Positions 8,051 to 15,674 of a DNA stretch of 64,000 nucleotides are shown here, one piece after another (the first letter of the stretch is position 1; every line of letters starts with the position of its first letter). A program made the position numbers and the translations under genes. The notes under the pieces were generated by a model. It was not told the DNA's origin and made no database searches. It saw only the letters and a program-made list of their open reading frames with translations. Source of the DNA: Bordetella genomosp. 5 (GTDB lineage: Bacteria; Pseudomonadota; Gammaproteobacteria; Burkholderiales; Burkholderiaceae_B); contig NZ_NEVN01000004.1 of NCBI RefSeq assembly GCF_002261475.1, forward strand, positions 124,001 to 188,000. The letters are read 5' to 3'.

Positions 8051-8175
8051 TTTGACTCGTCCCAGTCGTTCTCGCGCAGGCGCTGCTAGTAGCTATGGGG
8101 GCGGATGGGGCGGGGTACAGCAACCGCATGGCGATGAAGACTGGATGAAAATTCAGCATATCGCCGGCTCGCGGC

Positions 8176-8847
8176 CTATGGTTTGGGGACGGCCTCAGCA
8201 GCTACCAACTTATCGGCGGGATAGCCCATCAGGAGGTCGCCGGCTTCCCGCGGCCCGGCCGCCAGCCAGTCGCCGTAGGCAGCCTCAGGCAGGATCACGA
8301 CCATCCGTTTCTCGTCGTTCGGCTTGTGGTACTCGCGGAACAGCGGGTGATCGGCGGCGTTGATGGTGAGCATGGTGAATGACTCAACCAGCTCGCCGGC
8401 GGAATTCCAATACCGATCCCATAGCCCGGCCACGCCAAGAGGGTGGCCATCGGCGCGAGTGAAGCGGGTGGGCACGGCCTTGCCGGTGCGCCAGTCTGGC
8501 TCAAATACGGCCTCGGCCGGCACGATGCAATGCTGCCCCCGGCGCCAGGCGTTCCCGAAAGTGAAGGACTTGGCCGCGCTCTCGCTGCGGGCGTTGAACG
8601 TCGAGAGCTTTCCGGCCTTATCCAACTGCGCCGGATGTGTTCGCGCCGAGATCAGACCCCAGCGTCCCGCGACGGCCTCGCGCGACGGCACGGCCTCGTC
8701 GCCGGAATCCCATTCGACGGGGCGGCGTATGAAGAGCCCCTGGTAACGCGGCCACATGTCGGCGGGCAGCTCGACGGTGGGGCGGTGAGCGTCGAAGTAC
8801 TTGCGAAGGCGCTCGGCGTTCTTGACGGCTTGGTAGTGGCTACACAT
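8176..8847 (-). CDS. SRAP-domain DNA-protein crosslink protein (YedK/HMCES family)
   Basis: 223 residues starting MCSHY. The start at 8847 was chosen because family members need Cys at position 2, which becomes the catalytic N-terminal nucleophile after Met removal; the longer frame to 8916 would bury it. Other family marks are NARSE (catalytic Asn region), the VPAEAVFEP block in place of the usual VPA..YEW with Glu kept, and the late His-containing HKPNDEKRMV segment. SRAP proteins covalently trap abasic sites in single-stranded DNA. Here the gene sits in prophage accessory DNA, next to the remnant of another small gene. Confidence 0.88.
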   Translation of the reverse strand: MCSHYQAVKNAERLRKYFDAHRPTVELPADMWPRYQGLFIRRPVEWDSGDEAVPSREAVAGRWGLISARTHPAQLDKAGKLSTFNARSESAAKSFTFGNAWRRGQHCIVPAEAVFEPDWRTGKAVPTRFTRADGHPLGVAGLWDRYWNSAGELVESFTMLTINAADHPLFREYHKPNDEKRMVVILPEAAYGDWLAAGPREAGDLLMGYPADKLVAAEAVPKP

Positions 8848-8870
8848 TTCGCACCCTGTGCACAGCAAAC

Positions 8871-8996
8871 AGGCCGCCCACGCAGATCGGCCAGCGGCGT
8901 GCCCCAATTGCTGCAACCGACACTCGATCTGATGGCGCCGGTGTTGACTGCATTGGCATATTTGGAGATTGTGCGTTTGTCAGAGGCTTCCATTGA
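8871..8996 (+). pseudogene. 3' remnant of the gene found frameshifted at 6008-6306
   Basis: Read in the frame ending TGA at 8994-8996, this stretch encodes QRRAPIAATD, SDGAGVDCIGIFGDC and a short tail. This matches QRRPATAATG and ADGAGADWIGLFGEC of the earlier copy, mostly conservatively. The match fades upstream near 8871, just inside the region upstream of the SRAP gene on the other strand, so only the end of the gene survives. It looks like a duplication remnant cut by the arrival of the SRAP gene. Confidence 0.5.
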
Positions 8997-9375
8997 CAAG
9001 GATTGCTATCCAGTCCGGGCGTAGCTCCCTGAAGCGTTTCTGGAGTACGCGATCAAGATCCAGGAGATTGGTAGGCCACGTCGGCTCGGGCGACTTCAGC
9101 TGCCCGGGATCCTGACGTCGTTCAACTTCAGCGGACGCAGATAAGACAGACTCGCAGGCTAATCTGTGCCCCAAAAAGGCGAGTTCCGCTGCGATGTCCC
9201 GCATTCTGCGGCAGTCTAGCGGCTCTATTACTTCGTTCCCCATCACGCCCCAGTTTCTAATCATCCGATGCAGTTCTTGCTTCAGATGTCCGAACCGCGT
9301 TGCACGCACGACAACAATACCGGCCACGATGCCGGTACCCAGTCCGATCATAATGTTCAAGACTACGTTCGCCAT
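8980..9375 (-). CDS. Membrane-anchored hypothetical prophage protein
   Basis: 131 residues from ATG 9375 with an AGGAG ribosome-binding site eight bases upstream. An N-terminal membrane segment (MANVVLNIMIGLGTGIVAGIVVV) is followed by a basic turn (RATRFGHLKQELHR) and a helical cytoplasmic-looking region of about 100 residues. No catalytic motif recognised. The layout fits a single-pass inner-membrane phage accessory protein. Confidence 0.65.
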   Translation of the reverse strand: MANVVLNIMIGLGTGIVAGIVVVRATRFGHLKQELHRMIRNWGVMGNEVIEPLDCRRMRDIAAELAFLGHRLACESVLSASAEVERRQDPGQLKSPEPTWPTNLLDLDRVLQKRFRELRPDWIAILVNGSL

Positions 9376-9487
9376 GTGGGCCGCTCCTCAAGATAGGGGG
9401 AAATATTATGGCGCTGATGTAAAGACCCGGCGAAAACCTGCTCGTAGGGGTGGTTGCGCCAAGCCTCGGCTTGGCGGAATGCAGCCT

Positions 9488-9910
9488 CTAATACATGTTG
9501 CAGTTCGTGACCGGTCCGTTGTTCATGCACTGCATGCGCGTGGGCTTAGAAGGAGCTAGCACGGGCGGAGGGACATAATAGGTCGGCTGTTGCCGAGACT
9601 GCTGCATTTGCTGGTTTAGCTGCAGTTGCTGCGTCAGAGACATCATCTGCGCATTCTGCTGCTGCATTGCCATCAGATAAACTTGGATGTCGTAGGCGCT
9701 CATTGCGTCTCGATAACCCGTATCCGCGCCGCTCTTGTCTTGGCACATGATCCGAGTGTCATTCAATACGCGGTACCGTTCGCATGAAGCATCGCCGGCC
9801 ATGTAATATCGGCCATTGACCAGATTGGGAGCGGGAGCCGTGGCACATCCGGCCAGGATAAGCAGTGCGGCGCTGGCCATCAACCTAAAACAAGCGCTTC
9901 GATTCAACAC
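9488..9910 (-). CDS. Gln-rich lipoprotein, prophage accessory
   Basis: 140 residues. A basic n-region (NRSACFR), a hydrophobic core and the lipobox LAGC (Cys22) mark a lipoprotein. The GTG start at 9910 keeps the positive n-region; an internal ATG at 9880 would leave a very short uncharged signal. The mature part has several Cys, a Gln/Met-rich helix (QQQNAQMMSLTQQLQLNQQ) and a Pro-rich end with two more Cys. Phage-carried lipoproteins often modify the host envelope or exclude other phages, but no family is recognised here. Confidence 0.65.
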   Translation of the reverse strand: MLNRSACFRLMASAALLILAGCATAPAPNLVNGRYYMAGDASCERYRVLNDTRIMCQDKSGADTGYRDAMSAYDIQVYLMAMQQQNAQMMSLTQQLQLNQQMQQSRQQPTYYVPPPVLAPSKPTRMQCMNNGPVTNCNMY

Positions 9911-10431
9911 AGGTGGACCCAGTTGGTGATGCCCGATCGTGGGGCGCCTTTAACGGGAGCCTGAGCCGGGCGGGTGTGAGCGAGGTGTCTCCAAGTGTAT
10001 CGTCTGTCAGCGGCTGTCACAATGGCGCTGCGCTATTGGGCCTTTCGTCGAGTAAGCCGGCTTTGCATAACCCTTCTTCCGTAGCCTAGAGATCTGCAGT
10101 CGTCGGATTGAAATTGCACTAAGAACTCGGCCAGCCGCGTTAGCGCGTCGCATCTCTCAGTCCGAGAGACCCCGAGCGATCGCAAATACGATTTTGCAGT
10201 GCTTCGGAGGTCGCGGGGGGGTGAACCGCCGGATCTGTGGGCCGTATCAACCGGAGGGGTGCAGCTTTCGAAATGGGGCCACGGGCAAGCCCTGCCAGCC
10301 TGCGCGCGCGAGGCAGGGTGGGGGAAAAGCTGACACAACGGGCACAAATCGCAGTACTTGCCACACTCGCCGCGACATGGAATTTGGTGTTAAATCAATG
10401 TCTTAGTGTGTGCGCGGCACTCGTGGTAGGT
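9911..10431. other. Prophage end region without genes
   Basis: About 520 bp between the lipoprotein gene and the att site. Short open frames on both strands have no ribosome-binding sites or recognisable domains. It may hold regulatory or packaging-independent filler DNA; nothing specific can be supported. Confidence 0.4.
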
Positions 10432-10478
10432 GACTCATAATCCGTTGGTGCCGAGTTCGACTCTCGGGGGGCCTACCA
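10432..10478 (+). other. attR candidate: 3' half of a CAT-anticodon tRNA
   Basis: The bases from GACTCATAATCC onward form the anticodon loop CTCATAA, variable region, T arm (CCGAG-TTCGACT-CTCGG), the 3' acceptor strand GGGGCCT, discriminator A and an encoded CCA at 10476-10478. Upstream bases do not supply a D arm, a matching acceptor 5' strand (AGGCCCC) or a good anticodon stem. So this is a displaced tRNA end, not a gene. Phages that integrate in tRNA genes leave exactly such a copy at the far junction, which places the prophage to its left. Confidence 0.75.
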
Positions 10479-10502
10479 AGAAATCCTGCAACATCAGGTA
10501 CT

Positions 10503-10533
10503 ACAGCCGCCAGCAATGGCGGCTGTTTCGTTT
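10503..10533 (+). terminator. Rho-independent terminator of the original tRNA unit
   Basis: Perfect 10-bp stem ACAGCCGCCA/TGGCGGCTGT with a GCAA loop, followed by TTCGTTT. Its place 25 bp after the encoded CCA fits the host tRNA terminator left behind by prophage insertion. Confidence 0.8.
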
Positions 10534-10678
10534 CTGGCGTCTGGTGTGCCCGGTAGTGTGTCCTTTCTGCGCGGGCGGCTCTATCGGTTCGCGCCGAGGA
10601 TCCATACTGCTGCACCCCTTTTGATGTGATCTCTGGCGTTGCGACAAGCACGTCTGTCGGGATCTGCATTCCTTTGGT

Positions 10679-10702
10679 GGAATATTCCTTCGGGGCTATA
10701 AT
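10679..10702 (+). promoter_or_regulatory. Promoter/operator of the higBA pair
   Basis: A perfect palindrome GGAATATTCC (10679-10688) lies just before a consensus -10 box TATAAT (10697-10702). Transcription would start near 10709. The palindrome is a plausible autoregulatory operator for the HigA-like antitoxin. Confidence 0.5.
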
Positions 10703-10726
10703 TCCATGGACGCTAGAGGCAGGCGG

Positions 10727-11095
10727 TTGATAGCGTGGGACGTCGAGTTCACCGACGAGTTCGAGCACTGGTGGAACTCGTTATCGGAAAGCGAGCAGGA
10801 ATCCGTGGCAGCCACGGTGGGCCTGCTGGAGTATCTCGGCCCGGCGCTCGGGTTCCCCCATTCGAGCGGCATCAAGGGCTCGAAGCACGAGCACATGCGT
10901 GAGCTCAGAACGCAGTCGGGTGGTCATCCACTACGCACGCTGTATGCCTTCGATCCGAGAAGAATCGCCATTTTGCTGATCGGCGGCGACAAGACTGGCA
11001 ATGACCGCTGGTATGAAGAATTCGTGCCGCGAGCAGACAAAATCTACGACGCGCATTTGGAACAGTTGCGGAAGGAAGGGCAGAACAATGGCTAA
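10727..11095 (+). CDS. higB: HigB/RelE-type toxin (Gp49-like)
   Basis: 122 residues from a TTG start with AGAGG seven bases upstream. An in-frame ATG at 10706 lies before the likely transcription start set by the TATAAT box, so TTG is preferred. The chain WDVEFTDEFEHWW, the HMRELRTQSGGHPLRTLYAFDP core and the GGDKTGNDRWYEEFVP end are typical of the HigB/phage-Gp49 branch of RelE-like ribosome-dependent mRNA interferases, including the basic core residues. Toxin-first gene order and an 8-bp overlap with the antitoxin fit HigBA. It lies just outside the prophage. Confidence 0.85.
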   Translation: MIAWDVEFTDEFEHWWNSLSESEQESVAATVGLLEYLGPALGFPHSSGIKGSKHEHMRELRTQSGGHPLRTLYAFDPRRIAILLIGGDKTGNDRWYEEFVPRADKIYDAHLEQLRKEGQNNG

Positions 11096-11429
11096 GAAAT
11101 TTGCAGCACTCCGGGCGGGTATGTCGCAGGAATCGCAGCTTCGCGCCACGGCCGCGACCGCAGAAATGCTTCGGGAGATGCCACTGCAGGAACTGCGTCA
11201 GGCCCGCGGCCTGTCCCAGAAGGCCCTGGCCGACATTCTGCACGTACAGCAACCGTCCATTGCCAAGATGGAGAAGCGGACGGACATGTACATTTCGACG
11301 CTGCGCAACCACATCGAGGCGATGGGTGGCCAGCTCGACATCGTGGCCCGCTTTCCGGATGGGGCAGTGCGGATCAGCAACTTTTCGGATTTGTCGACCA
11401 CTGCTGCTGCTGGCGACTCAGATACCTGA
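11088..11429 (+). CDS. higA: HigA-like XRE antitoxin
   Basis: 113 residues starting MAKKFAALRAG at 11088, inside the end of the toxin gene. A helical N-terminal part (about 1-38) is followed by an XRE helix-turn-helix at about 40-85 (LRQARGLSQKALADILHVQQPSIAKMEKRTDMYISTL, given here by its ends and core). A short beta-rich tail ends in an Asp/Ser-rich stretch. It should neutralise HigB and repress the promoter at 10679-10702. No terminator is visible directly downstream; the repeat block begins 50 bp later. Confidence 0.85.
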   Translation: MAKKFAALRAGMSQESQLRATAATAEMLREMPLQELRQARGLSQKALADILHVQQPSIAKMEKRTDMYISTLRNHIEAMGGQLDIVARFPDGAVRISNFSDLSTTAAAGDSDT

Positions 11430-11478
11430 TTGCCCTGAGACCGGAAAGGTCTCAGGTTGAGCTAACCCGAATTGGTCC

Positions 11479-11660
11479 AGTCTGGCACCTTATTCCGGGT
11501 GCCTACAGGGAAATGTAGTCTGACACCTTATCGAATGAAATGTAGTCTGACACCTTATTCCGCGATTCCAACGTTCGCGCCACAGGGGGGCTATTGGGAG
11601 AAGCGGTGTGGAGCCATCTACTTATTGGTGCCTACAGTGAAATGTAGTCTGACACCTTAT
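11479..11660 (+). repeat. Direct copies of a 21-bp repeat, forward orientation
   Basis: Three copies of AAATGTAGTCTGACACCTTA+T at 11511-11531, 11538-11558 and 11640-11660, plus a partial diverged copy (AGTCTGGCACCTTAT) at 11479-11493. Two copies are preceded by the same GGTGCCTACAG element, making a longer unit of about 33 bp. The same core appears in reverse orientation at 12379-12716. Confidence 0.85.
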
Positions 11661-11709
11661 TCGGGGTGGGCCGATCAAGTGAACGGGCTGCAGGGCTATA
11701 TCCGCGCGT

Positions 11710-11979
11710 TCACGCCGCGGGCGCATCGTTGACGTCGAACTGGGCGCCGATCGCTCGCATCTTCGACTCGATCTTTGCCAACTCACTTTGTGAGAGAGCT
11801 AAGCGTGCGGCGAGATGGAAGAGATTGGGAAATGGCATCTCGCGCGGCTCGGCGCCGCCCGTGTACTTGCGCCAGTGCTGCTCGCCGACACAGGCGAGGG
11901 CTGCCATCTGCTTGCCCGTGAGCCCGTAGGCATTCTTCAGAGCCTGCAGTTGTTCTGCGGTGGGTGCTTTGTAATCCAT
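11710..11979 (-). CDS. Small XRE/Cro-like regulator
   Basis: 89 residues starting MDYKAPTAEQLQALKNAYG. The first half is a helix-turn-helix of the kind seen in short Burkholderiales phage/plasmid regulators (GLTGKQMAALACVGEQHWRKYTGG), and the PREMPFPNLFHLAARLALS stretch is also typical of that group. It probably binds DNA as a dimer. It lies between oppositely oriented copies of the AGTCTGACACC repeat together with the next small gene, so it may be repeat-element cargo or a stranded phage gene. Target unknown. Confidence 0.75.
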   Translation of the reverse strand: MDYKAPTAEQLQALKNAYGLTGKQMAALACVGEQHWRKYTGGAEPREMPFPNLFHLAARLALSQSELAKIESKMRAIGAQFDVNDAPAA

Positions 11980-12021
11980 ACGAGTCGATGGTGTCGGCTA
12001 TCTGACCATTGCGCAGCACTG

Positions 12022-12351
12022 TTAGTGGGAGCCAACGCTCACCAACTTGCCATCGTCGAATGTGAAAGGTACTTGATTAAACCAAATCACATTCTCTTCC
12101 TTCTTGATAAAGGAGTGCTTAGTGGGAAGTCGTTCAGACGCGGCTTGCAGCTTCTGAACGACTTCGTCCTCCGGCATCCCTACCCAAGCGACCTCCAAAA
12201 GCACCTTTAGCTGTCGCGTCACAGCGGCGTTGAGATCGAAGCTCGCCGAAGTGTATGTCAATGTTATTGATCGGTCGATCCAGAGGTATGCAAAGAGAGC
12301 GCAGGCGCAAAGGGATAGCGTCAACGCGACAGCAAGAATTTTGGTTTTCAT
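12022..12351 (-). CDS. Single-pass membrane protein, immunity-protein-like
   Basis: 109 residues starting MKTKILAVALTLSL at 12351; the longer frame upstream is not protein-like. One N-terminal membrane segment (to about residue 27) precedes a periplasmic domain with a helix (LNAAVTRQLKVLLEVAWVGMPEDEVVQKL) and a beta end (NQVPFTFDDGKLVSVG). The architecture recalls small immunity proteins that have an N-terminal anchor and a final F.F.DGKLV-like strand, but this resemblance is from memory and weak. A toxin partner is not present next to it. Confidence 0.6.
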   Translation of the reverse strand: MKTKILAVALTLSLCACALFAYLWIDRSITLTYTSASFDLNAAVTRQLKVLLEVAWVGMPEDEVVQKLQAASERLPTKHSFIKKEENVIWFNQVPFTFDDGKLVSVGSH

Positions 12352-12378
12352 ACCAGTCACCCGTCTCGCATTAGGTTC

Positions 12379-12716
12379 AGGTGTCAGACTACTTTTGAAC
12401 TGCGACGCATGCAATCTACGCCGTTGGTTCCCCCGGGGAGCTATCTCCCAGCCTGGCATCAGCGTGCTTGAAAGGCGACCGGGCCTTGGGTGGTCATTAT
12501 TAACGCTCGTCGACGGTATCACCGGTTACGATCGCAAGGCTGGCGCATAAAGGTGTCAGACTACCTTTTCGCTTAAAGGTGTCAGACTGCCTTTTCATAC
12601 ATATTCCTAAGCAAAAGGCGGCCCACGGGCGGCCTTTTGCTTTTGGTGCAGTGGCTGCGACCTCACCTACGGGATCGGGCGAACGGCCACCCGCATAAAG
12701 GTGTCAGACTACCTTT
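12379..12716 (-). repeat. Copies of the AGTCTGACACC repeat, reverse orientation
   Basis: Four copies of the reverse complement: 12379-12396, 12549-12569, 12575-12595 and 12697-12716. The last three have the form AAAGGT-N8-ACCTTT, so each can fold as a small hairpin around GTCAGACT. The final copy abuts the broken antitoxin gene at 12718. With the forward copies at 11479-11660 they bracket two genes. Confidence 0.85.
12611..12644 (+). terminator. Hairpin terminator within the repeat island
   Basis: Stem GCAAAAGGC/GCCTTTTGC extended by GCCC/GGGC across one G-G mismatch, followed by TTTT. No complete plus-strand gene ends here, so it may serve a lost gene or read from the repeat island. Confidence 0.55.
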
Positions 12717-12717
12717 C

Positions 12718-12930
12718 ACAAGGATCGAATTCAGGGCTCGTGCGCGTGAGCTTTTCCGGCACATTGAAGCAACCGGGGAGTCGATCGTGGTGGCCGACCA
12801 CGGCGAGCCTGTTTTAGAAATTCGTCCGTGTCGGGATGGGATGAAGCGCGACCCGCTCGATATGCTCCGTGGCTCCGTTTGCGCTTCGATCATCCTCTGT
12901 CGCCGGTTGGCGCGGATGCGTGGGGGCGGG
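12718..12930 (+). pseudogene. Phd/YefM antitoxin remnant, 5' truncated and frameshifted
   Basis: The frame from 12718 reads EFRARARELFRHIEATGES, VVADHGEPVLEIRP and DPLDMLRGSV, the typical Phd/YefM (prevent-host-death) pattern, but has no start codon: the repeat at 12697-12716 abuts its codon for about residue 5. After RGSV the match continues one frame over (LRFDHPLSPVGADAW, from 12879), so one base is missing. No PIN-type toxin follows; the autotransporter gene comes next from the other strand. Confidence 0.65.
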
Positions 12931-13038
12931 GCCGAGATCGCAAAGACACATGTGCGGGTCTGGTGGCGGGGCCGCGTGTTGCCAGCGGCACCGTCCGCAC
13001 CAGCGGCGATGGGTTGCCGCTGGCGCGCGTTCGCAGTG

Positions 13039-15195
13039 TCAGAACAAATACCGGTAATTGAACGAGCCCCAGTAGATCGGCGCCTGCCCCTGTGTCGTGA
13101 CGTTGACCATGAACGACGCTTTGCTCTTGGGCGTGATGTCGGTTTCGACGCCGAGGCCCCATTGCAGCCAGTCGCGCTTGAGGGCGAGGCCGGGGAAGCG
13201 GAAGTCGTAGAGGCCGATGAGGTTGCCGGAGGCTGCGACGTCGCGTTTTTCGAAGCGGTGTGCGTAGGTCATGCGGCCGAGGATCGTGAGGCGTTCCGTG
13301 GCGCGCCATGTGGCGTCCAGGCCCAGGTGGGCCGTAGTGCTGTCGGTGGTGCGAGCGTCCCAGCGTACGGGGAATGCGCCGTCTTTTTCCGTGTAGCCGT
13401 CGAGGTGCGTGTTGAGGTAAGTGAGGCTCGTGTAAGGCGTCAGGGCGACCTTGCCCAGCGTTGCCGCGTTCATCCAGTCGAGGCGTACGCGGGCGCCCCA
13501 GGATTGGGTGTCGGGCTTGCCGGAGGCGGACGTTCGAACGCCGGCGTTCAGGTAGGCGCGGTCGATGTCGGAGCGGCCCGACGCGTACAGCGCGGTGATC
13601 GTGGTGTAGAGCGGAGTCTGGCTCAGGCGTACGATCGCTTCGGGCATGACGTAGCCCGCCTGGGTTTTGGTGATGCCGCCCAGGCCGGTGTCGGCGCGAC
13701 TGCCGACGTAGCCGCCGGCGATGTTGAACTGCAGTTGCTCGTTGACGCGATATCCGAAGCCGACCTCGGCGTTCCATTCTTTGGCGTTGTACGGCGAGTG
13801 GGTTTGATTGCCCCAGTCGCCCGAGGTCCAGGCGGATGACTGCCCGCCGTTGGGGATCAGCCCACGCATCGGGTTGCTGTGCAAGCCGTTGATCAGCATG
13901 GTCATGCTTCGCGATGCGTCCAGCCCGGCGTTCGCGACCCGTGCAAGCCCCTGGTTGAACTCATACACATCGATCAGGCCGGTGCCGGGAGCCGGCACGG
14001 TGACGGTCGGGGGAGACGACTGGGGCGGGTTGGATGACGGGGGTGTCGCGGAGGGTGGCTGCGTCGTCGACGGCGGCTGCGTCGTCGACGGTGGCTGCGT
14101 CGAGGGCGGCGTGGTGGGCTCGGAGTCGGGAACGGTGGTTTGGGGCGGTTGCCGGGCGGGGGCGCGTGCGATGTACGGATTGCCATTGGTCAGTTGACCC
14201 ACGACGACGGAGCCGTCGGCATTGACGCCGCGCGCGTTGCGAGTGGTGACGCCCTCCACGGTGGCGCCGGCCGAGCGCAGCCACTCTTCCACCGATTGCA
14301 TGCCCGATTCCAGCGTCCAACGAAAGCCTCGCCATTCGTCGGTGGCCGTCGTGGAGTCGCCGACCACGGTCTTGCCGTCGCGGCTGACGGCATTCGCGCC
14401 GGAGGCGTTACCCCCCAGGGTGCCGAGGTCACGGTTTCGGCGAGAGTCGCCGAGGTCGAAGATGATGGCGCGGGTGCCGGGGGCCCAGTTGTTGGTGCCG
14501 TTGTAGAACTGCCCCGGCACAAACTGAGCGCCAACGACCACGACGCTGCCGTCTTTGCTGACGCCGGTCGCGACGCGATCGCTGCCATAAAGGGCCCATC
14601 CGTTTCGCCATACCGCGGCCGAGTCACCCTGGTAGCCTACCACCACGGTGCCGTCGTCGTTGGCGTCCAGCACGCGCGCGTCTGCGCCATACCTCGACGC
14701 GTTGGCATTGAAGTTTTCGGCGCCCGAGGCTGCCGTCCAGCGAATCGCCTGAATCGATCCGCTTTGGAGTCGGCGCCATCCGTAGACGGTATTTCCGTCT
14801 GCGGTCACCGCCGTGGCAACCGCGTCGGTATTGCCGACGCCGAAATCTAAGGTTTGGAGGCCGGACTGTTGGGTCCAGCGGATGGCGTTGCTGCCGTTTG
14901 TTCCTACGGCGACGCTGCCGTCTGGATTGACCGCGCGAAACGTGCAATTCATGCAAGGCTCTTGGGGGCCTGTGCTGAGCCACAACCGCGTTCCGACTAC
15001 GGTGGAGCCATCCTCGCTCACGGCCCAGGCGGCACCCGGCGTGGTCAGGTCGCCAAAGACGGACGACTGCGCGTGGGCGGGAGACAGCGAATAGAGCAAG
15101 GCGGTGCCGCACACACCGATGAGCGACGGCAGACGACGCAACAGGAGAGGGGGGCGGGCGTGGGCCGTGCTGTGGGCGGAAGCGGAGGGTCGCAT
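13039..15195 (-). CDS. Autotransporter with HAF-repeat passenger
   Basis: 718 residues. The signal peptide ends at AHA-QSS (about residue 43). The passenger (about 45-350) consists of repeated GTVVVG, GSVVVG and GKTVVG motifs with DG turns, the extracellular HAF-type repeat that may form a propeller-like fold. A Pro/Thr/Ser-rich linker with TTQPPS repeats follows (about 350-405), then a 12-strand-like autotransporter beta-barrel (about 430-718) ending in the aromatic YRYLF typical of outer-membrane proteins. It is probably a surface or secreted adhesin-like protein. The start is the first Met of the signal; its ribosome-binding site is weak. The upstream region carries a tandem repeat array that could affect expression. 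Confidence 0.85.
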   Translation of the reverse strand: MRPSASAHSTAHARPPLLLRRLPSLIGVCGTALLYSLSPAHAQSSVFGDLTTPGAAWAVSEDGSTVVGTRLWLSTGPQEPCMNCTFRAVNPDGSVAVGTNGSNAIRWTQQSGLQTLDFGVGNTDAVATAVTADGNTVYGWRRLQSGSIQAIRWTAASGAENFNANASRYGADARVLDANDDGTVVVGYQGDSAAVWRNGWALYGSDRVATGVSKDGSVVVVGAQFVPGQFYNGTNNWAPGTRAIIFDLGDSRRNRDLGTLGGNASGANAVSRDGKTVVGDSTTATDEWRGFRWTLESGMQSVEEWLRSAGATVEGVTTRNARGVNADGSVVVGQLTNGNPYIARAPARQPPQTTVPDSEPTTPPSTQPPSTTQPPSTTQPPSATPPSSNPPQSSPPTVTVPAPGTGLIDVYEFNQGLARVANAGLDASRSMTMLINGLHSNPMRGLIPNGGQSSAWTSGDWGNQTHSPYNAKEWNAEVGFGYRVNEQLQFNIAGGYVGSRADTGLGGITKTQAGYVMPEAIVRLSQTPLYTTITALYASGRSDIDRAYLNAGVRTSASGKPDTQSWGARVRLDWMNAATLGKVALTPYTSLTYLNTHLDGYTEKDGAFPVRWDARTTDSTTAHLGLDATWRATERLTILGRMTYAHRFEKRDVAASGNLIGLYDFRFPGLALKRDWLQWGLGVETDITPKSKASFMVNVTTQGQAPIYWGSFNYRYLF

Positions 15196-15274
15196 GCAAC
15201 GTTAAATTGAAAGTGAGAATCCTCCGACTATGAAAGGCGAGAGCCCGAAAGAAATACACAGAATCTGGCGGAGA

Positions 15275-15560
15275 GGCGCTGGCAGACGCGGGGCAGACGC
15301 GGGGCAGACGCGGGCAGACGCGGGCAGACGCGAGCAGACGCGGGGCAGACGCGAGGCAGGCGCGTGGCAGGCGCGTGGCAGGCGCGGGGCTGGCGCGGGC
15401 AGACGCGGGCAGACGCGGGCTGGCGCGGGGCAGACGCGGGGCAGACGCGGGCAGACGCGGGCTGGCGCGGGGCAGACGCGTGGCAGACGCGAGGCAGGCG
15501 CGTGGCAGTCGCGTGGCAGACGCGGGCTGGCGCGTGCAGACGCGGGGCACGCGCTGGGCA
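15275..15560. repeat. Degenerate tandem array, unit about 10-11 bp
   Basis: Around 28 head-to-tail units with consensus GGGCAGACGCG, with variants GGCAGGCGCGT and GGCTGGCGCGG. Unit length alternates between 10 and 11, so no long reading frame is selected. It lies 80 bp upstream of the autotransporter start, in its promoter/leader region, and downstream of the TSUP gene. Confidence 0.9.
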
Positions 15561-15674
15561 TGCGCGGGCAAACGGCGCCAGGCGGCGCCAGGCGCGCGGC
15601 GGGTTCTGCGGCGACGGGCAAGGCGGTGCAGGAGCGCAAATCTCAATTGAGCGGCGCGCCCGCGGAGCCGGGGG

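Noticed and set aside
10432-10478. A functional tRNA gene
   Set aside because: The acceptor 5' strand, D arm and a paired anticodon stem are missing; it is a 3' half and fits an att site.
1-10480. Phage integrase or transposase within the prophage part
   Set aside because: None of the frames shows tyrosine or serine recombinase or transposase motifs; the integrase is expected to lie left of the window.
12637-13839. 400-codon plus-strand frame running through the autotransporter gene
   Set aside because: Only codons for the antitoxin remnant (12718-12880) look like protein; the rest is a shadow of the autotransporter on the minus strand.
15275-15560. CRISPR array
   Set aside because: Units are 10-11 bp and contiguous, with no spacers and no cas genes.
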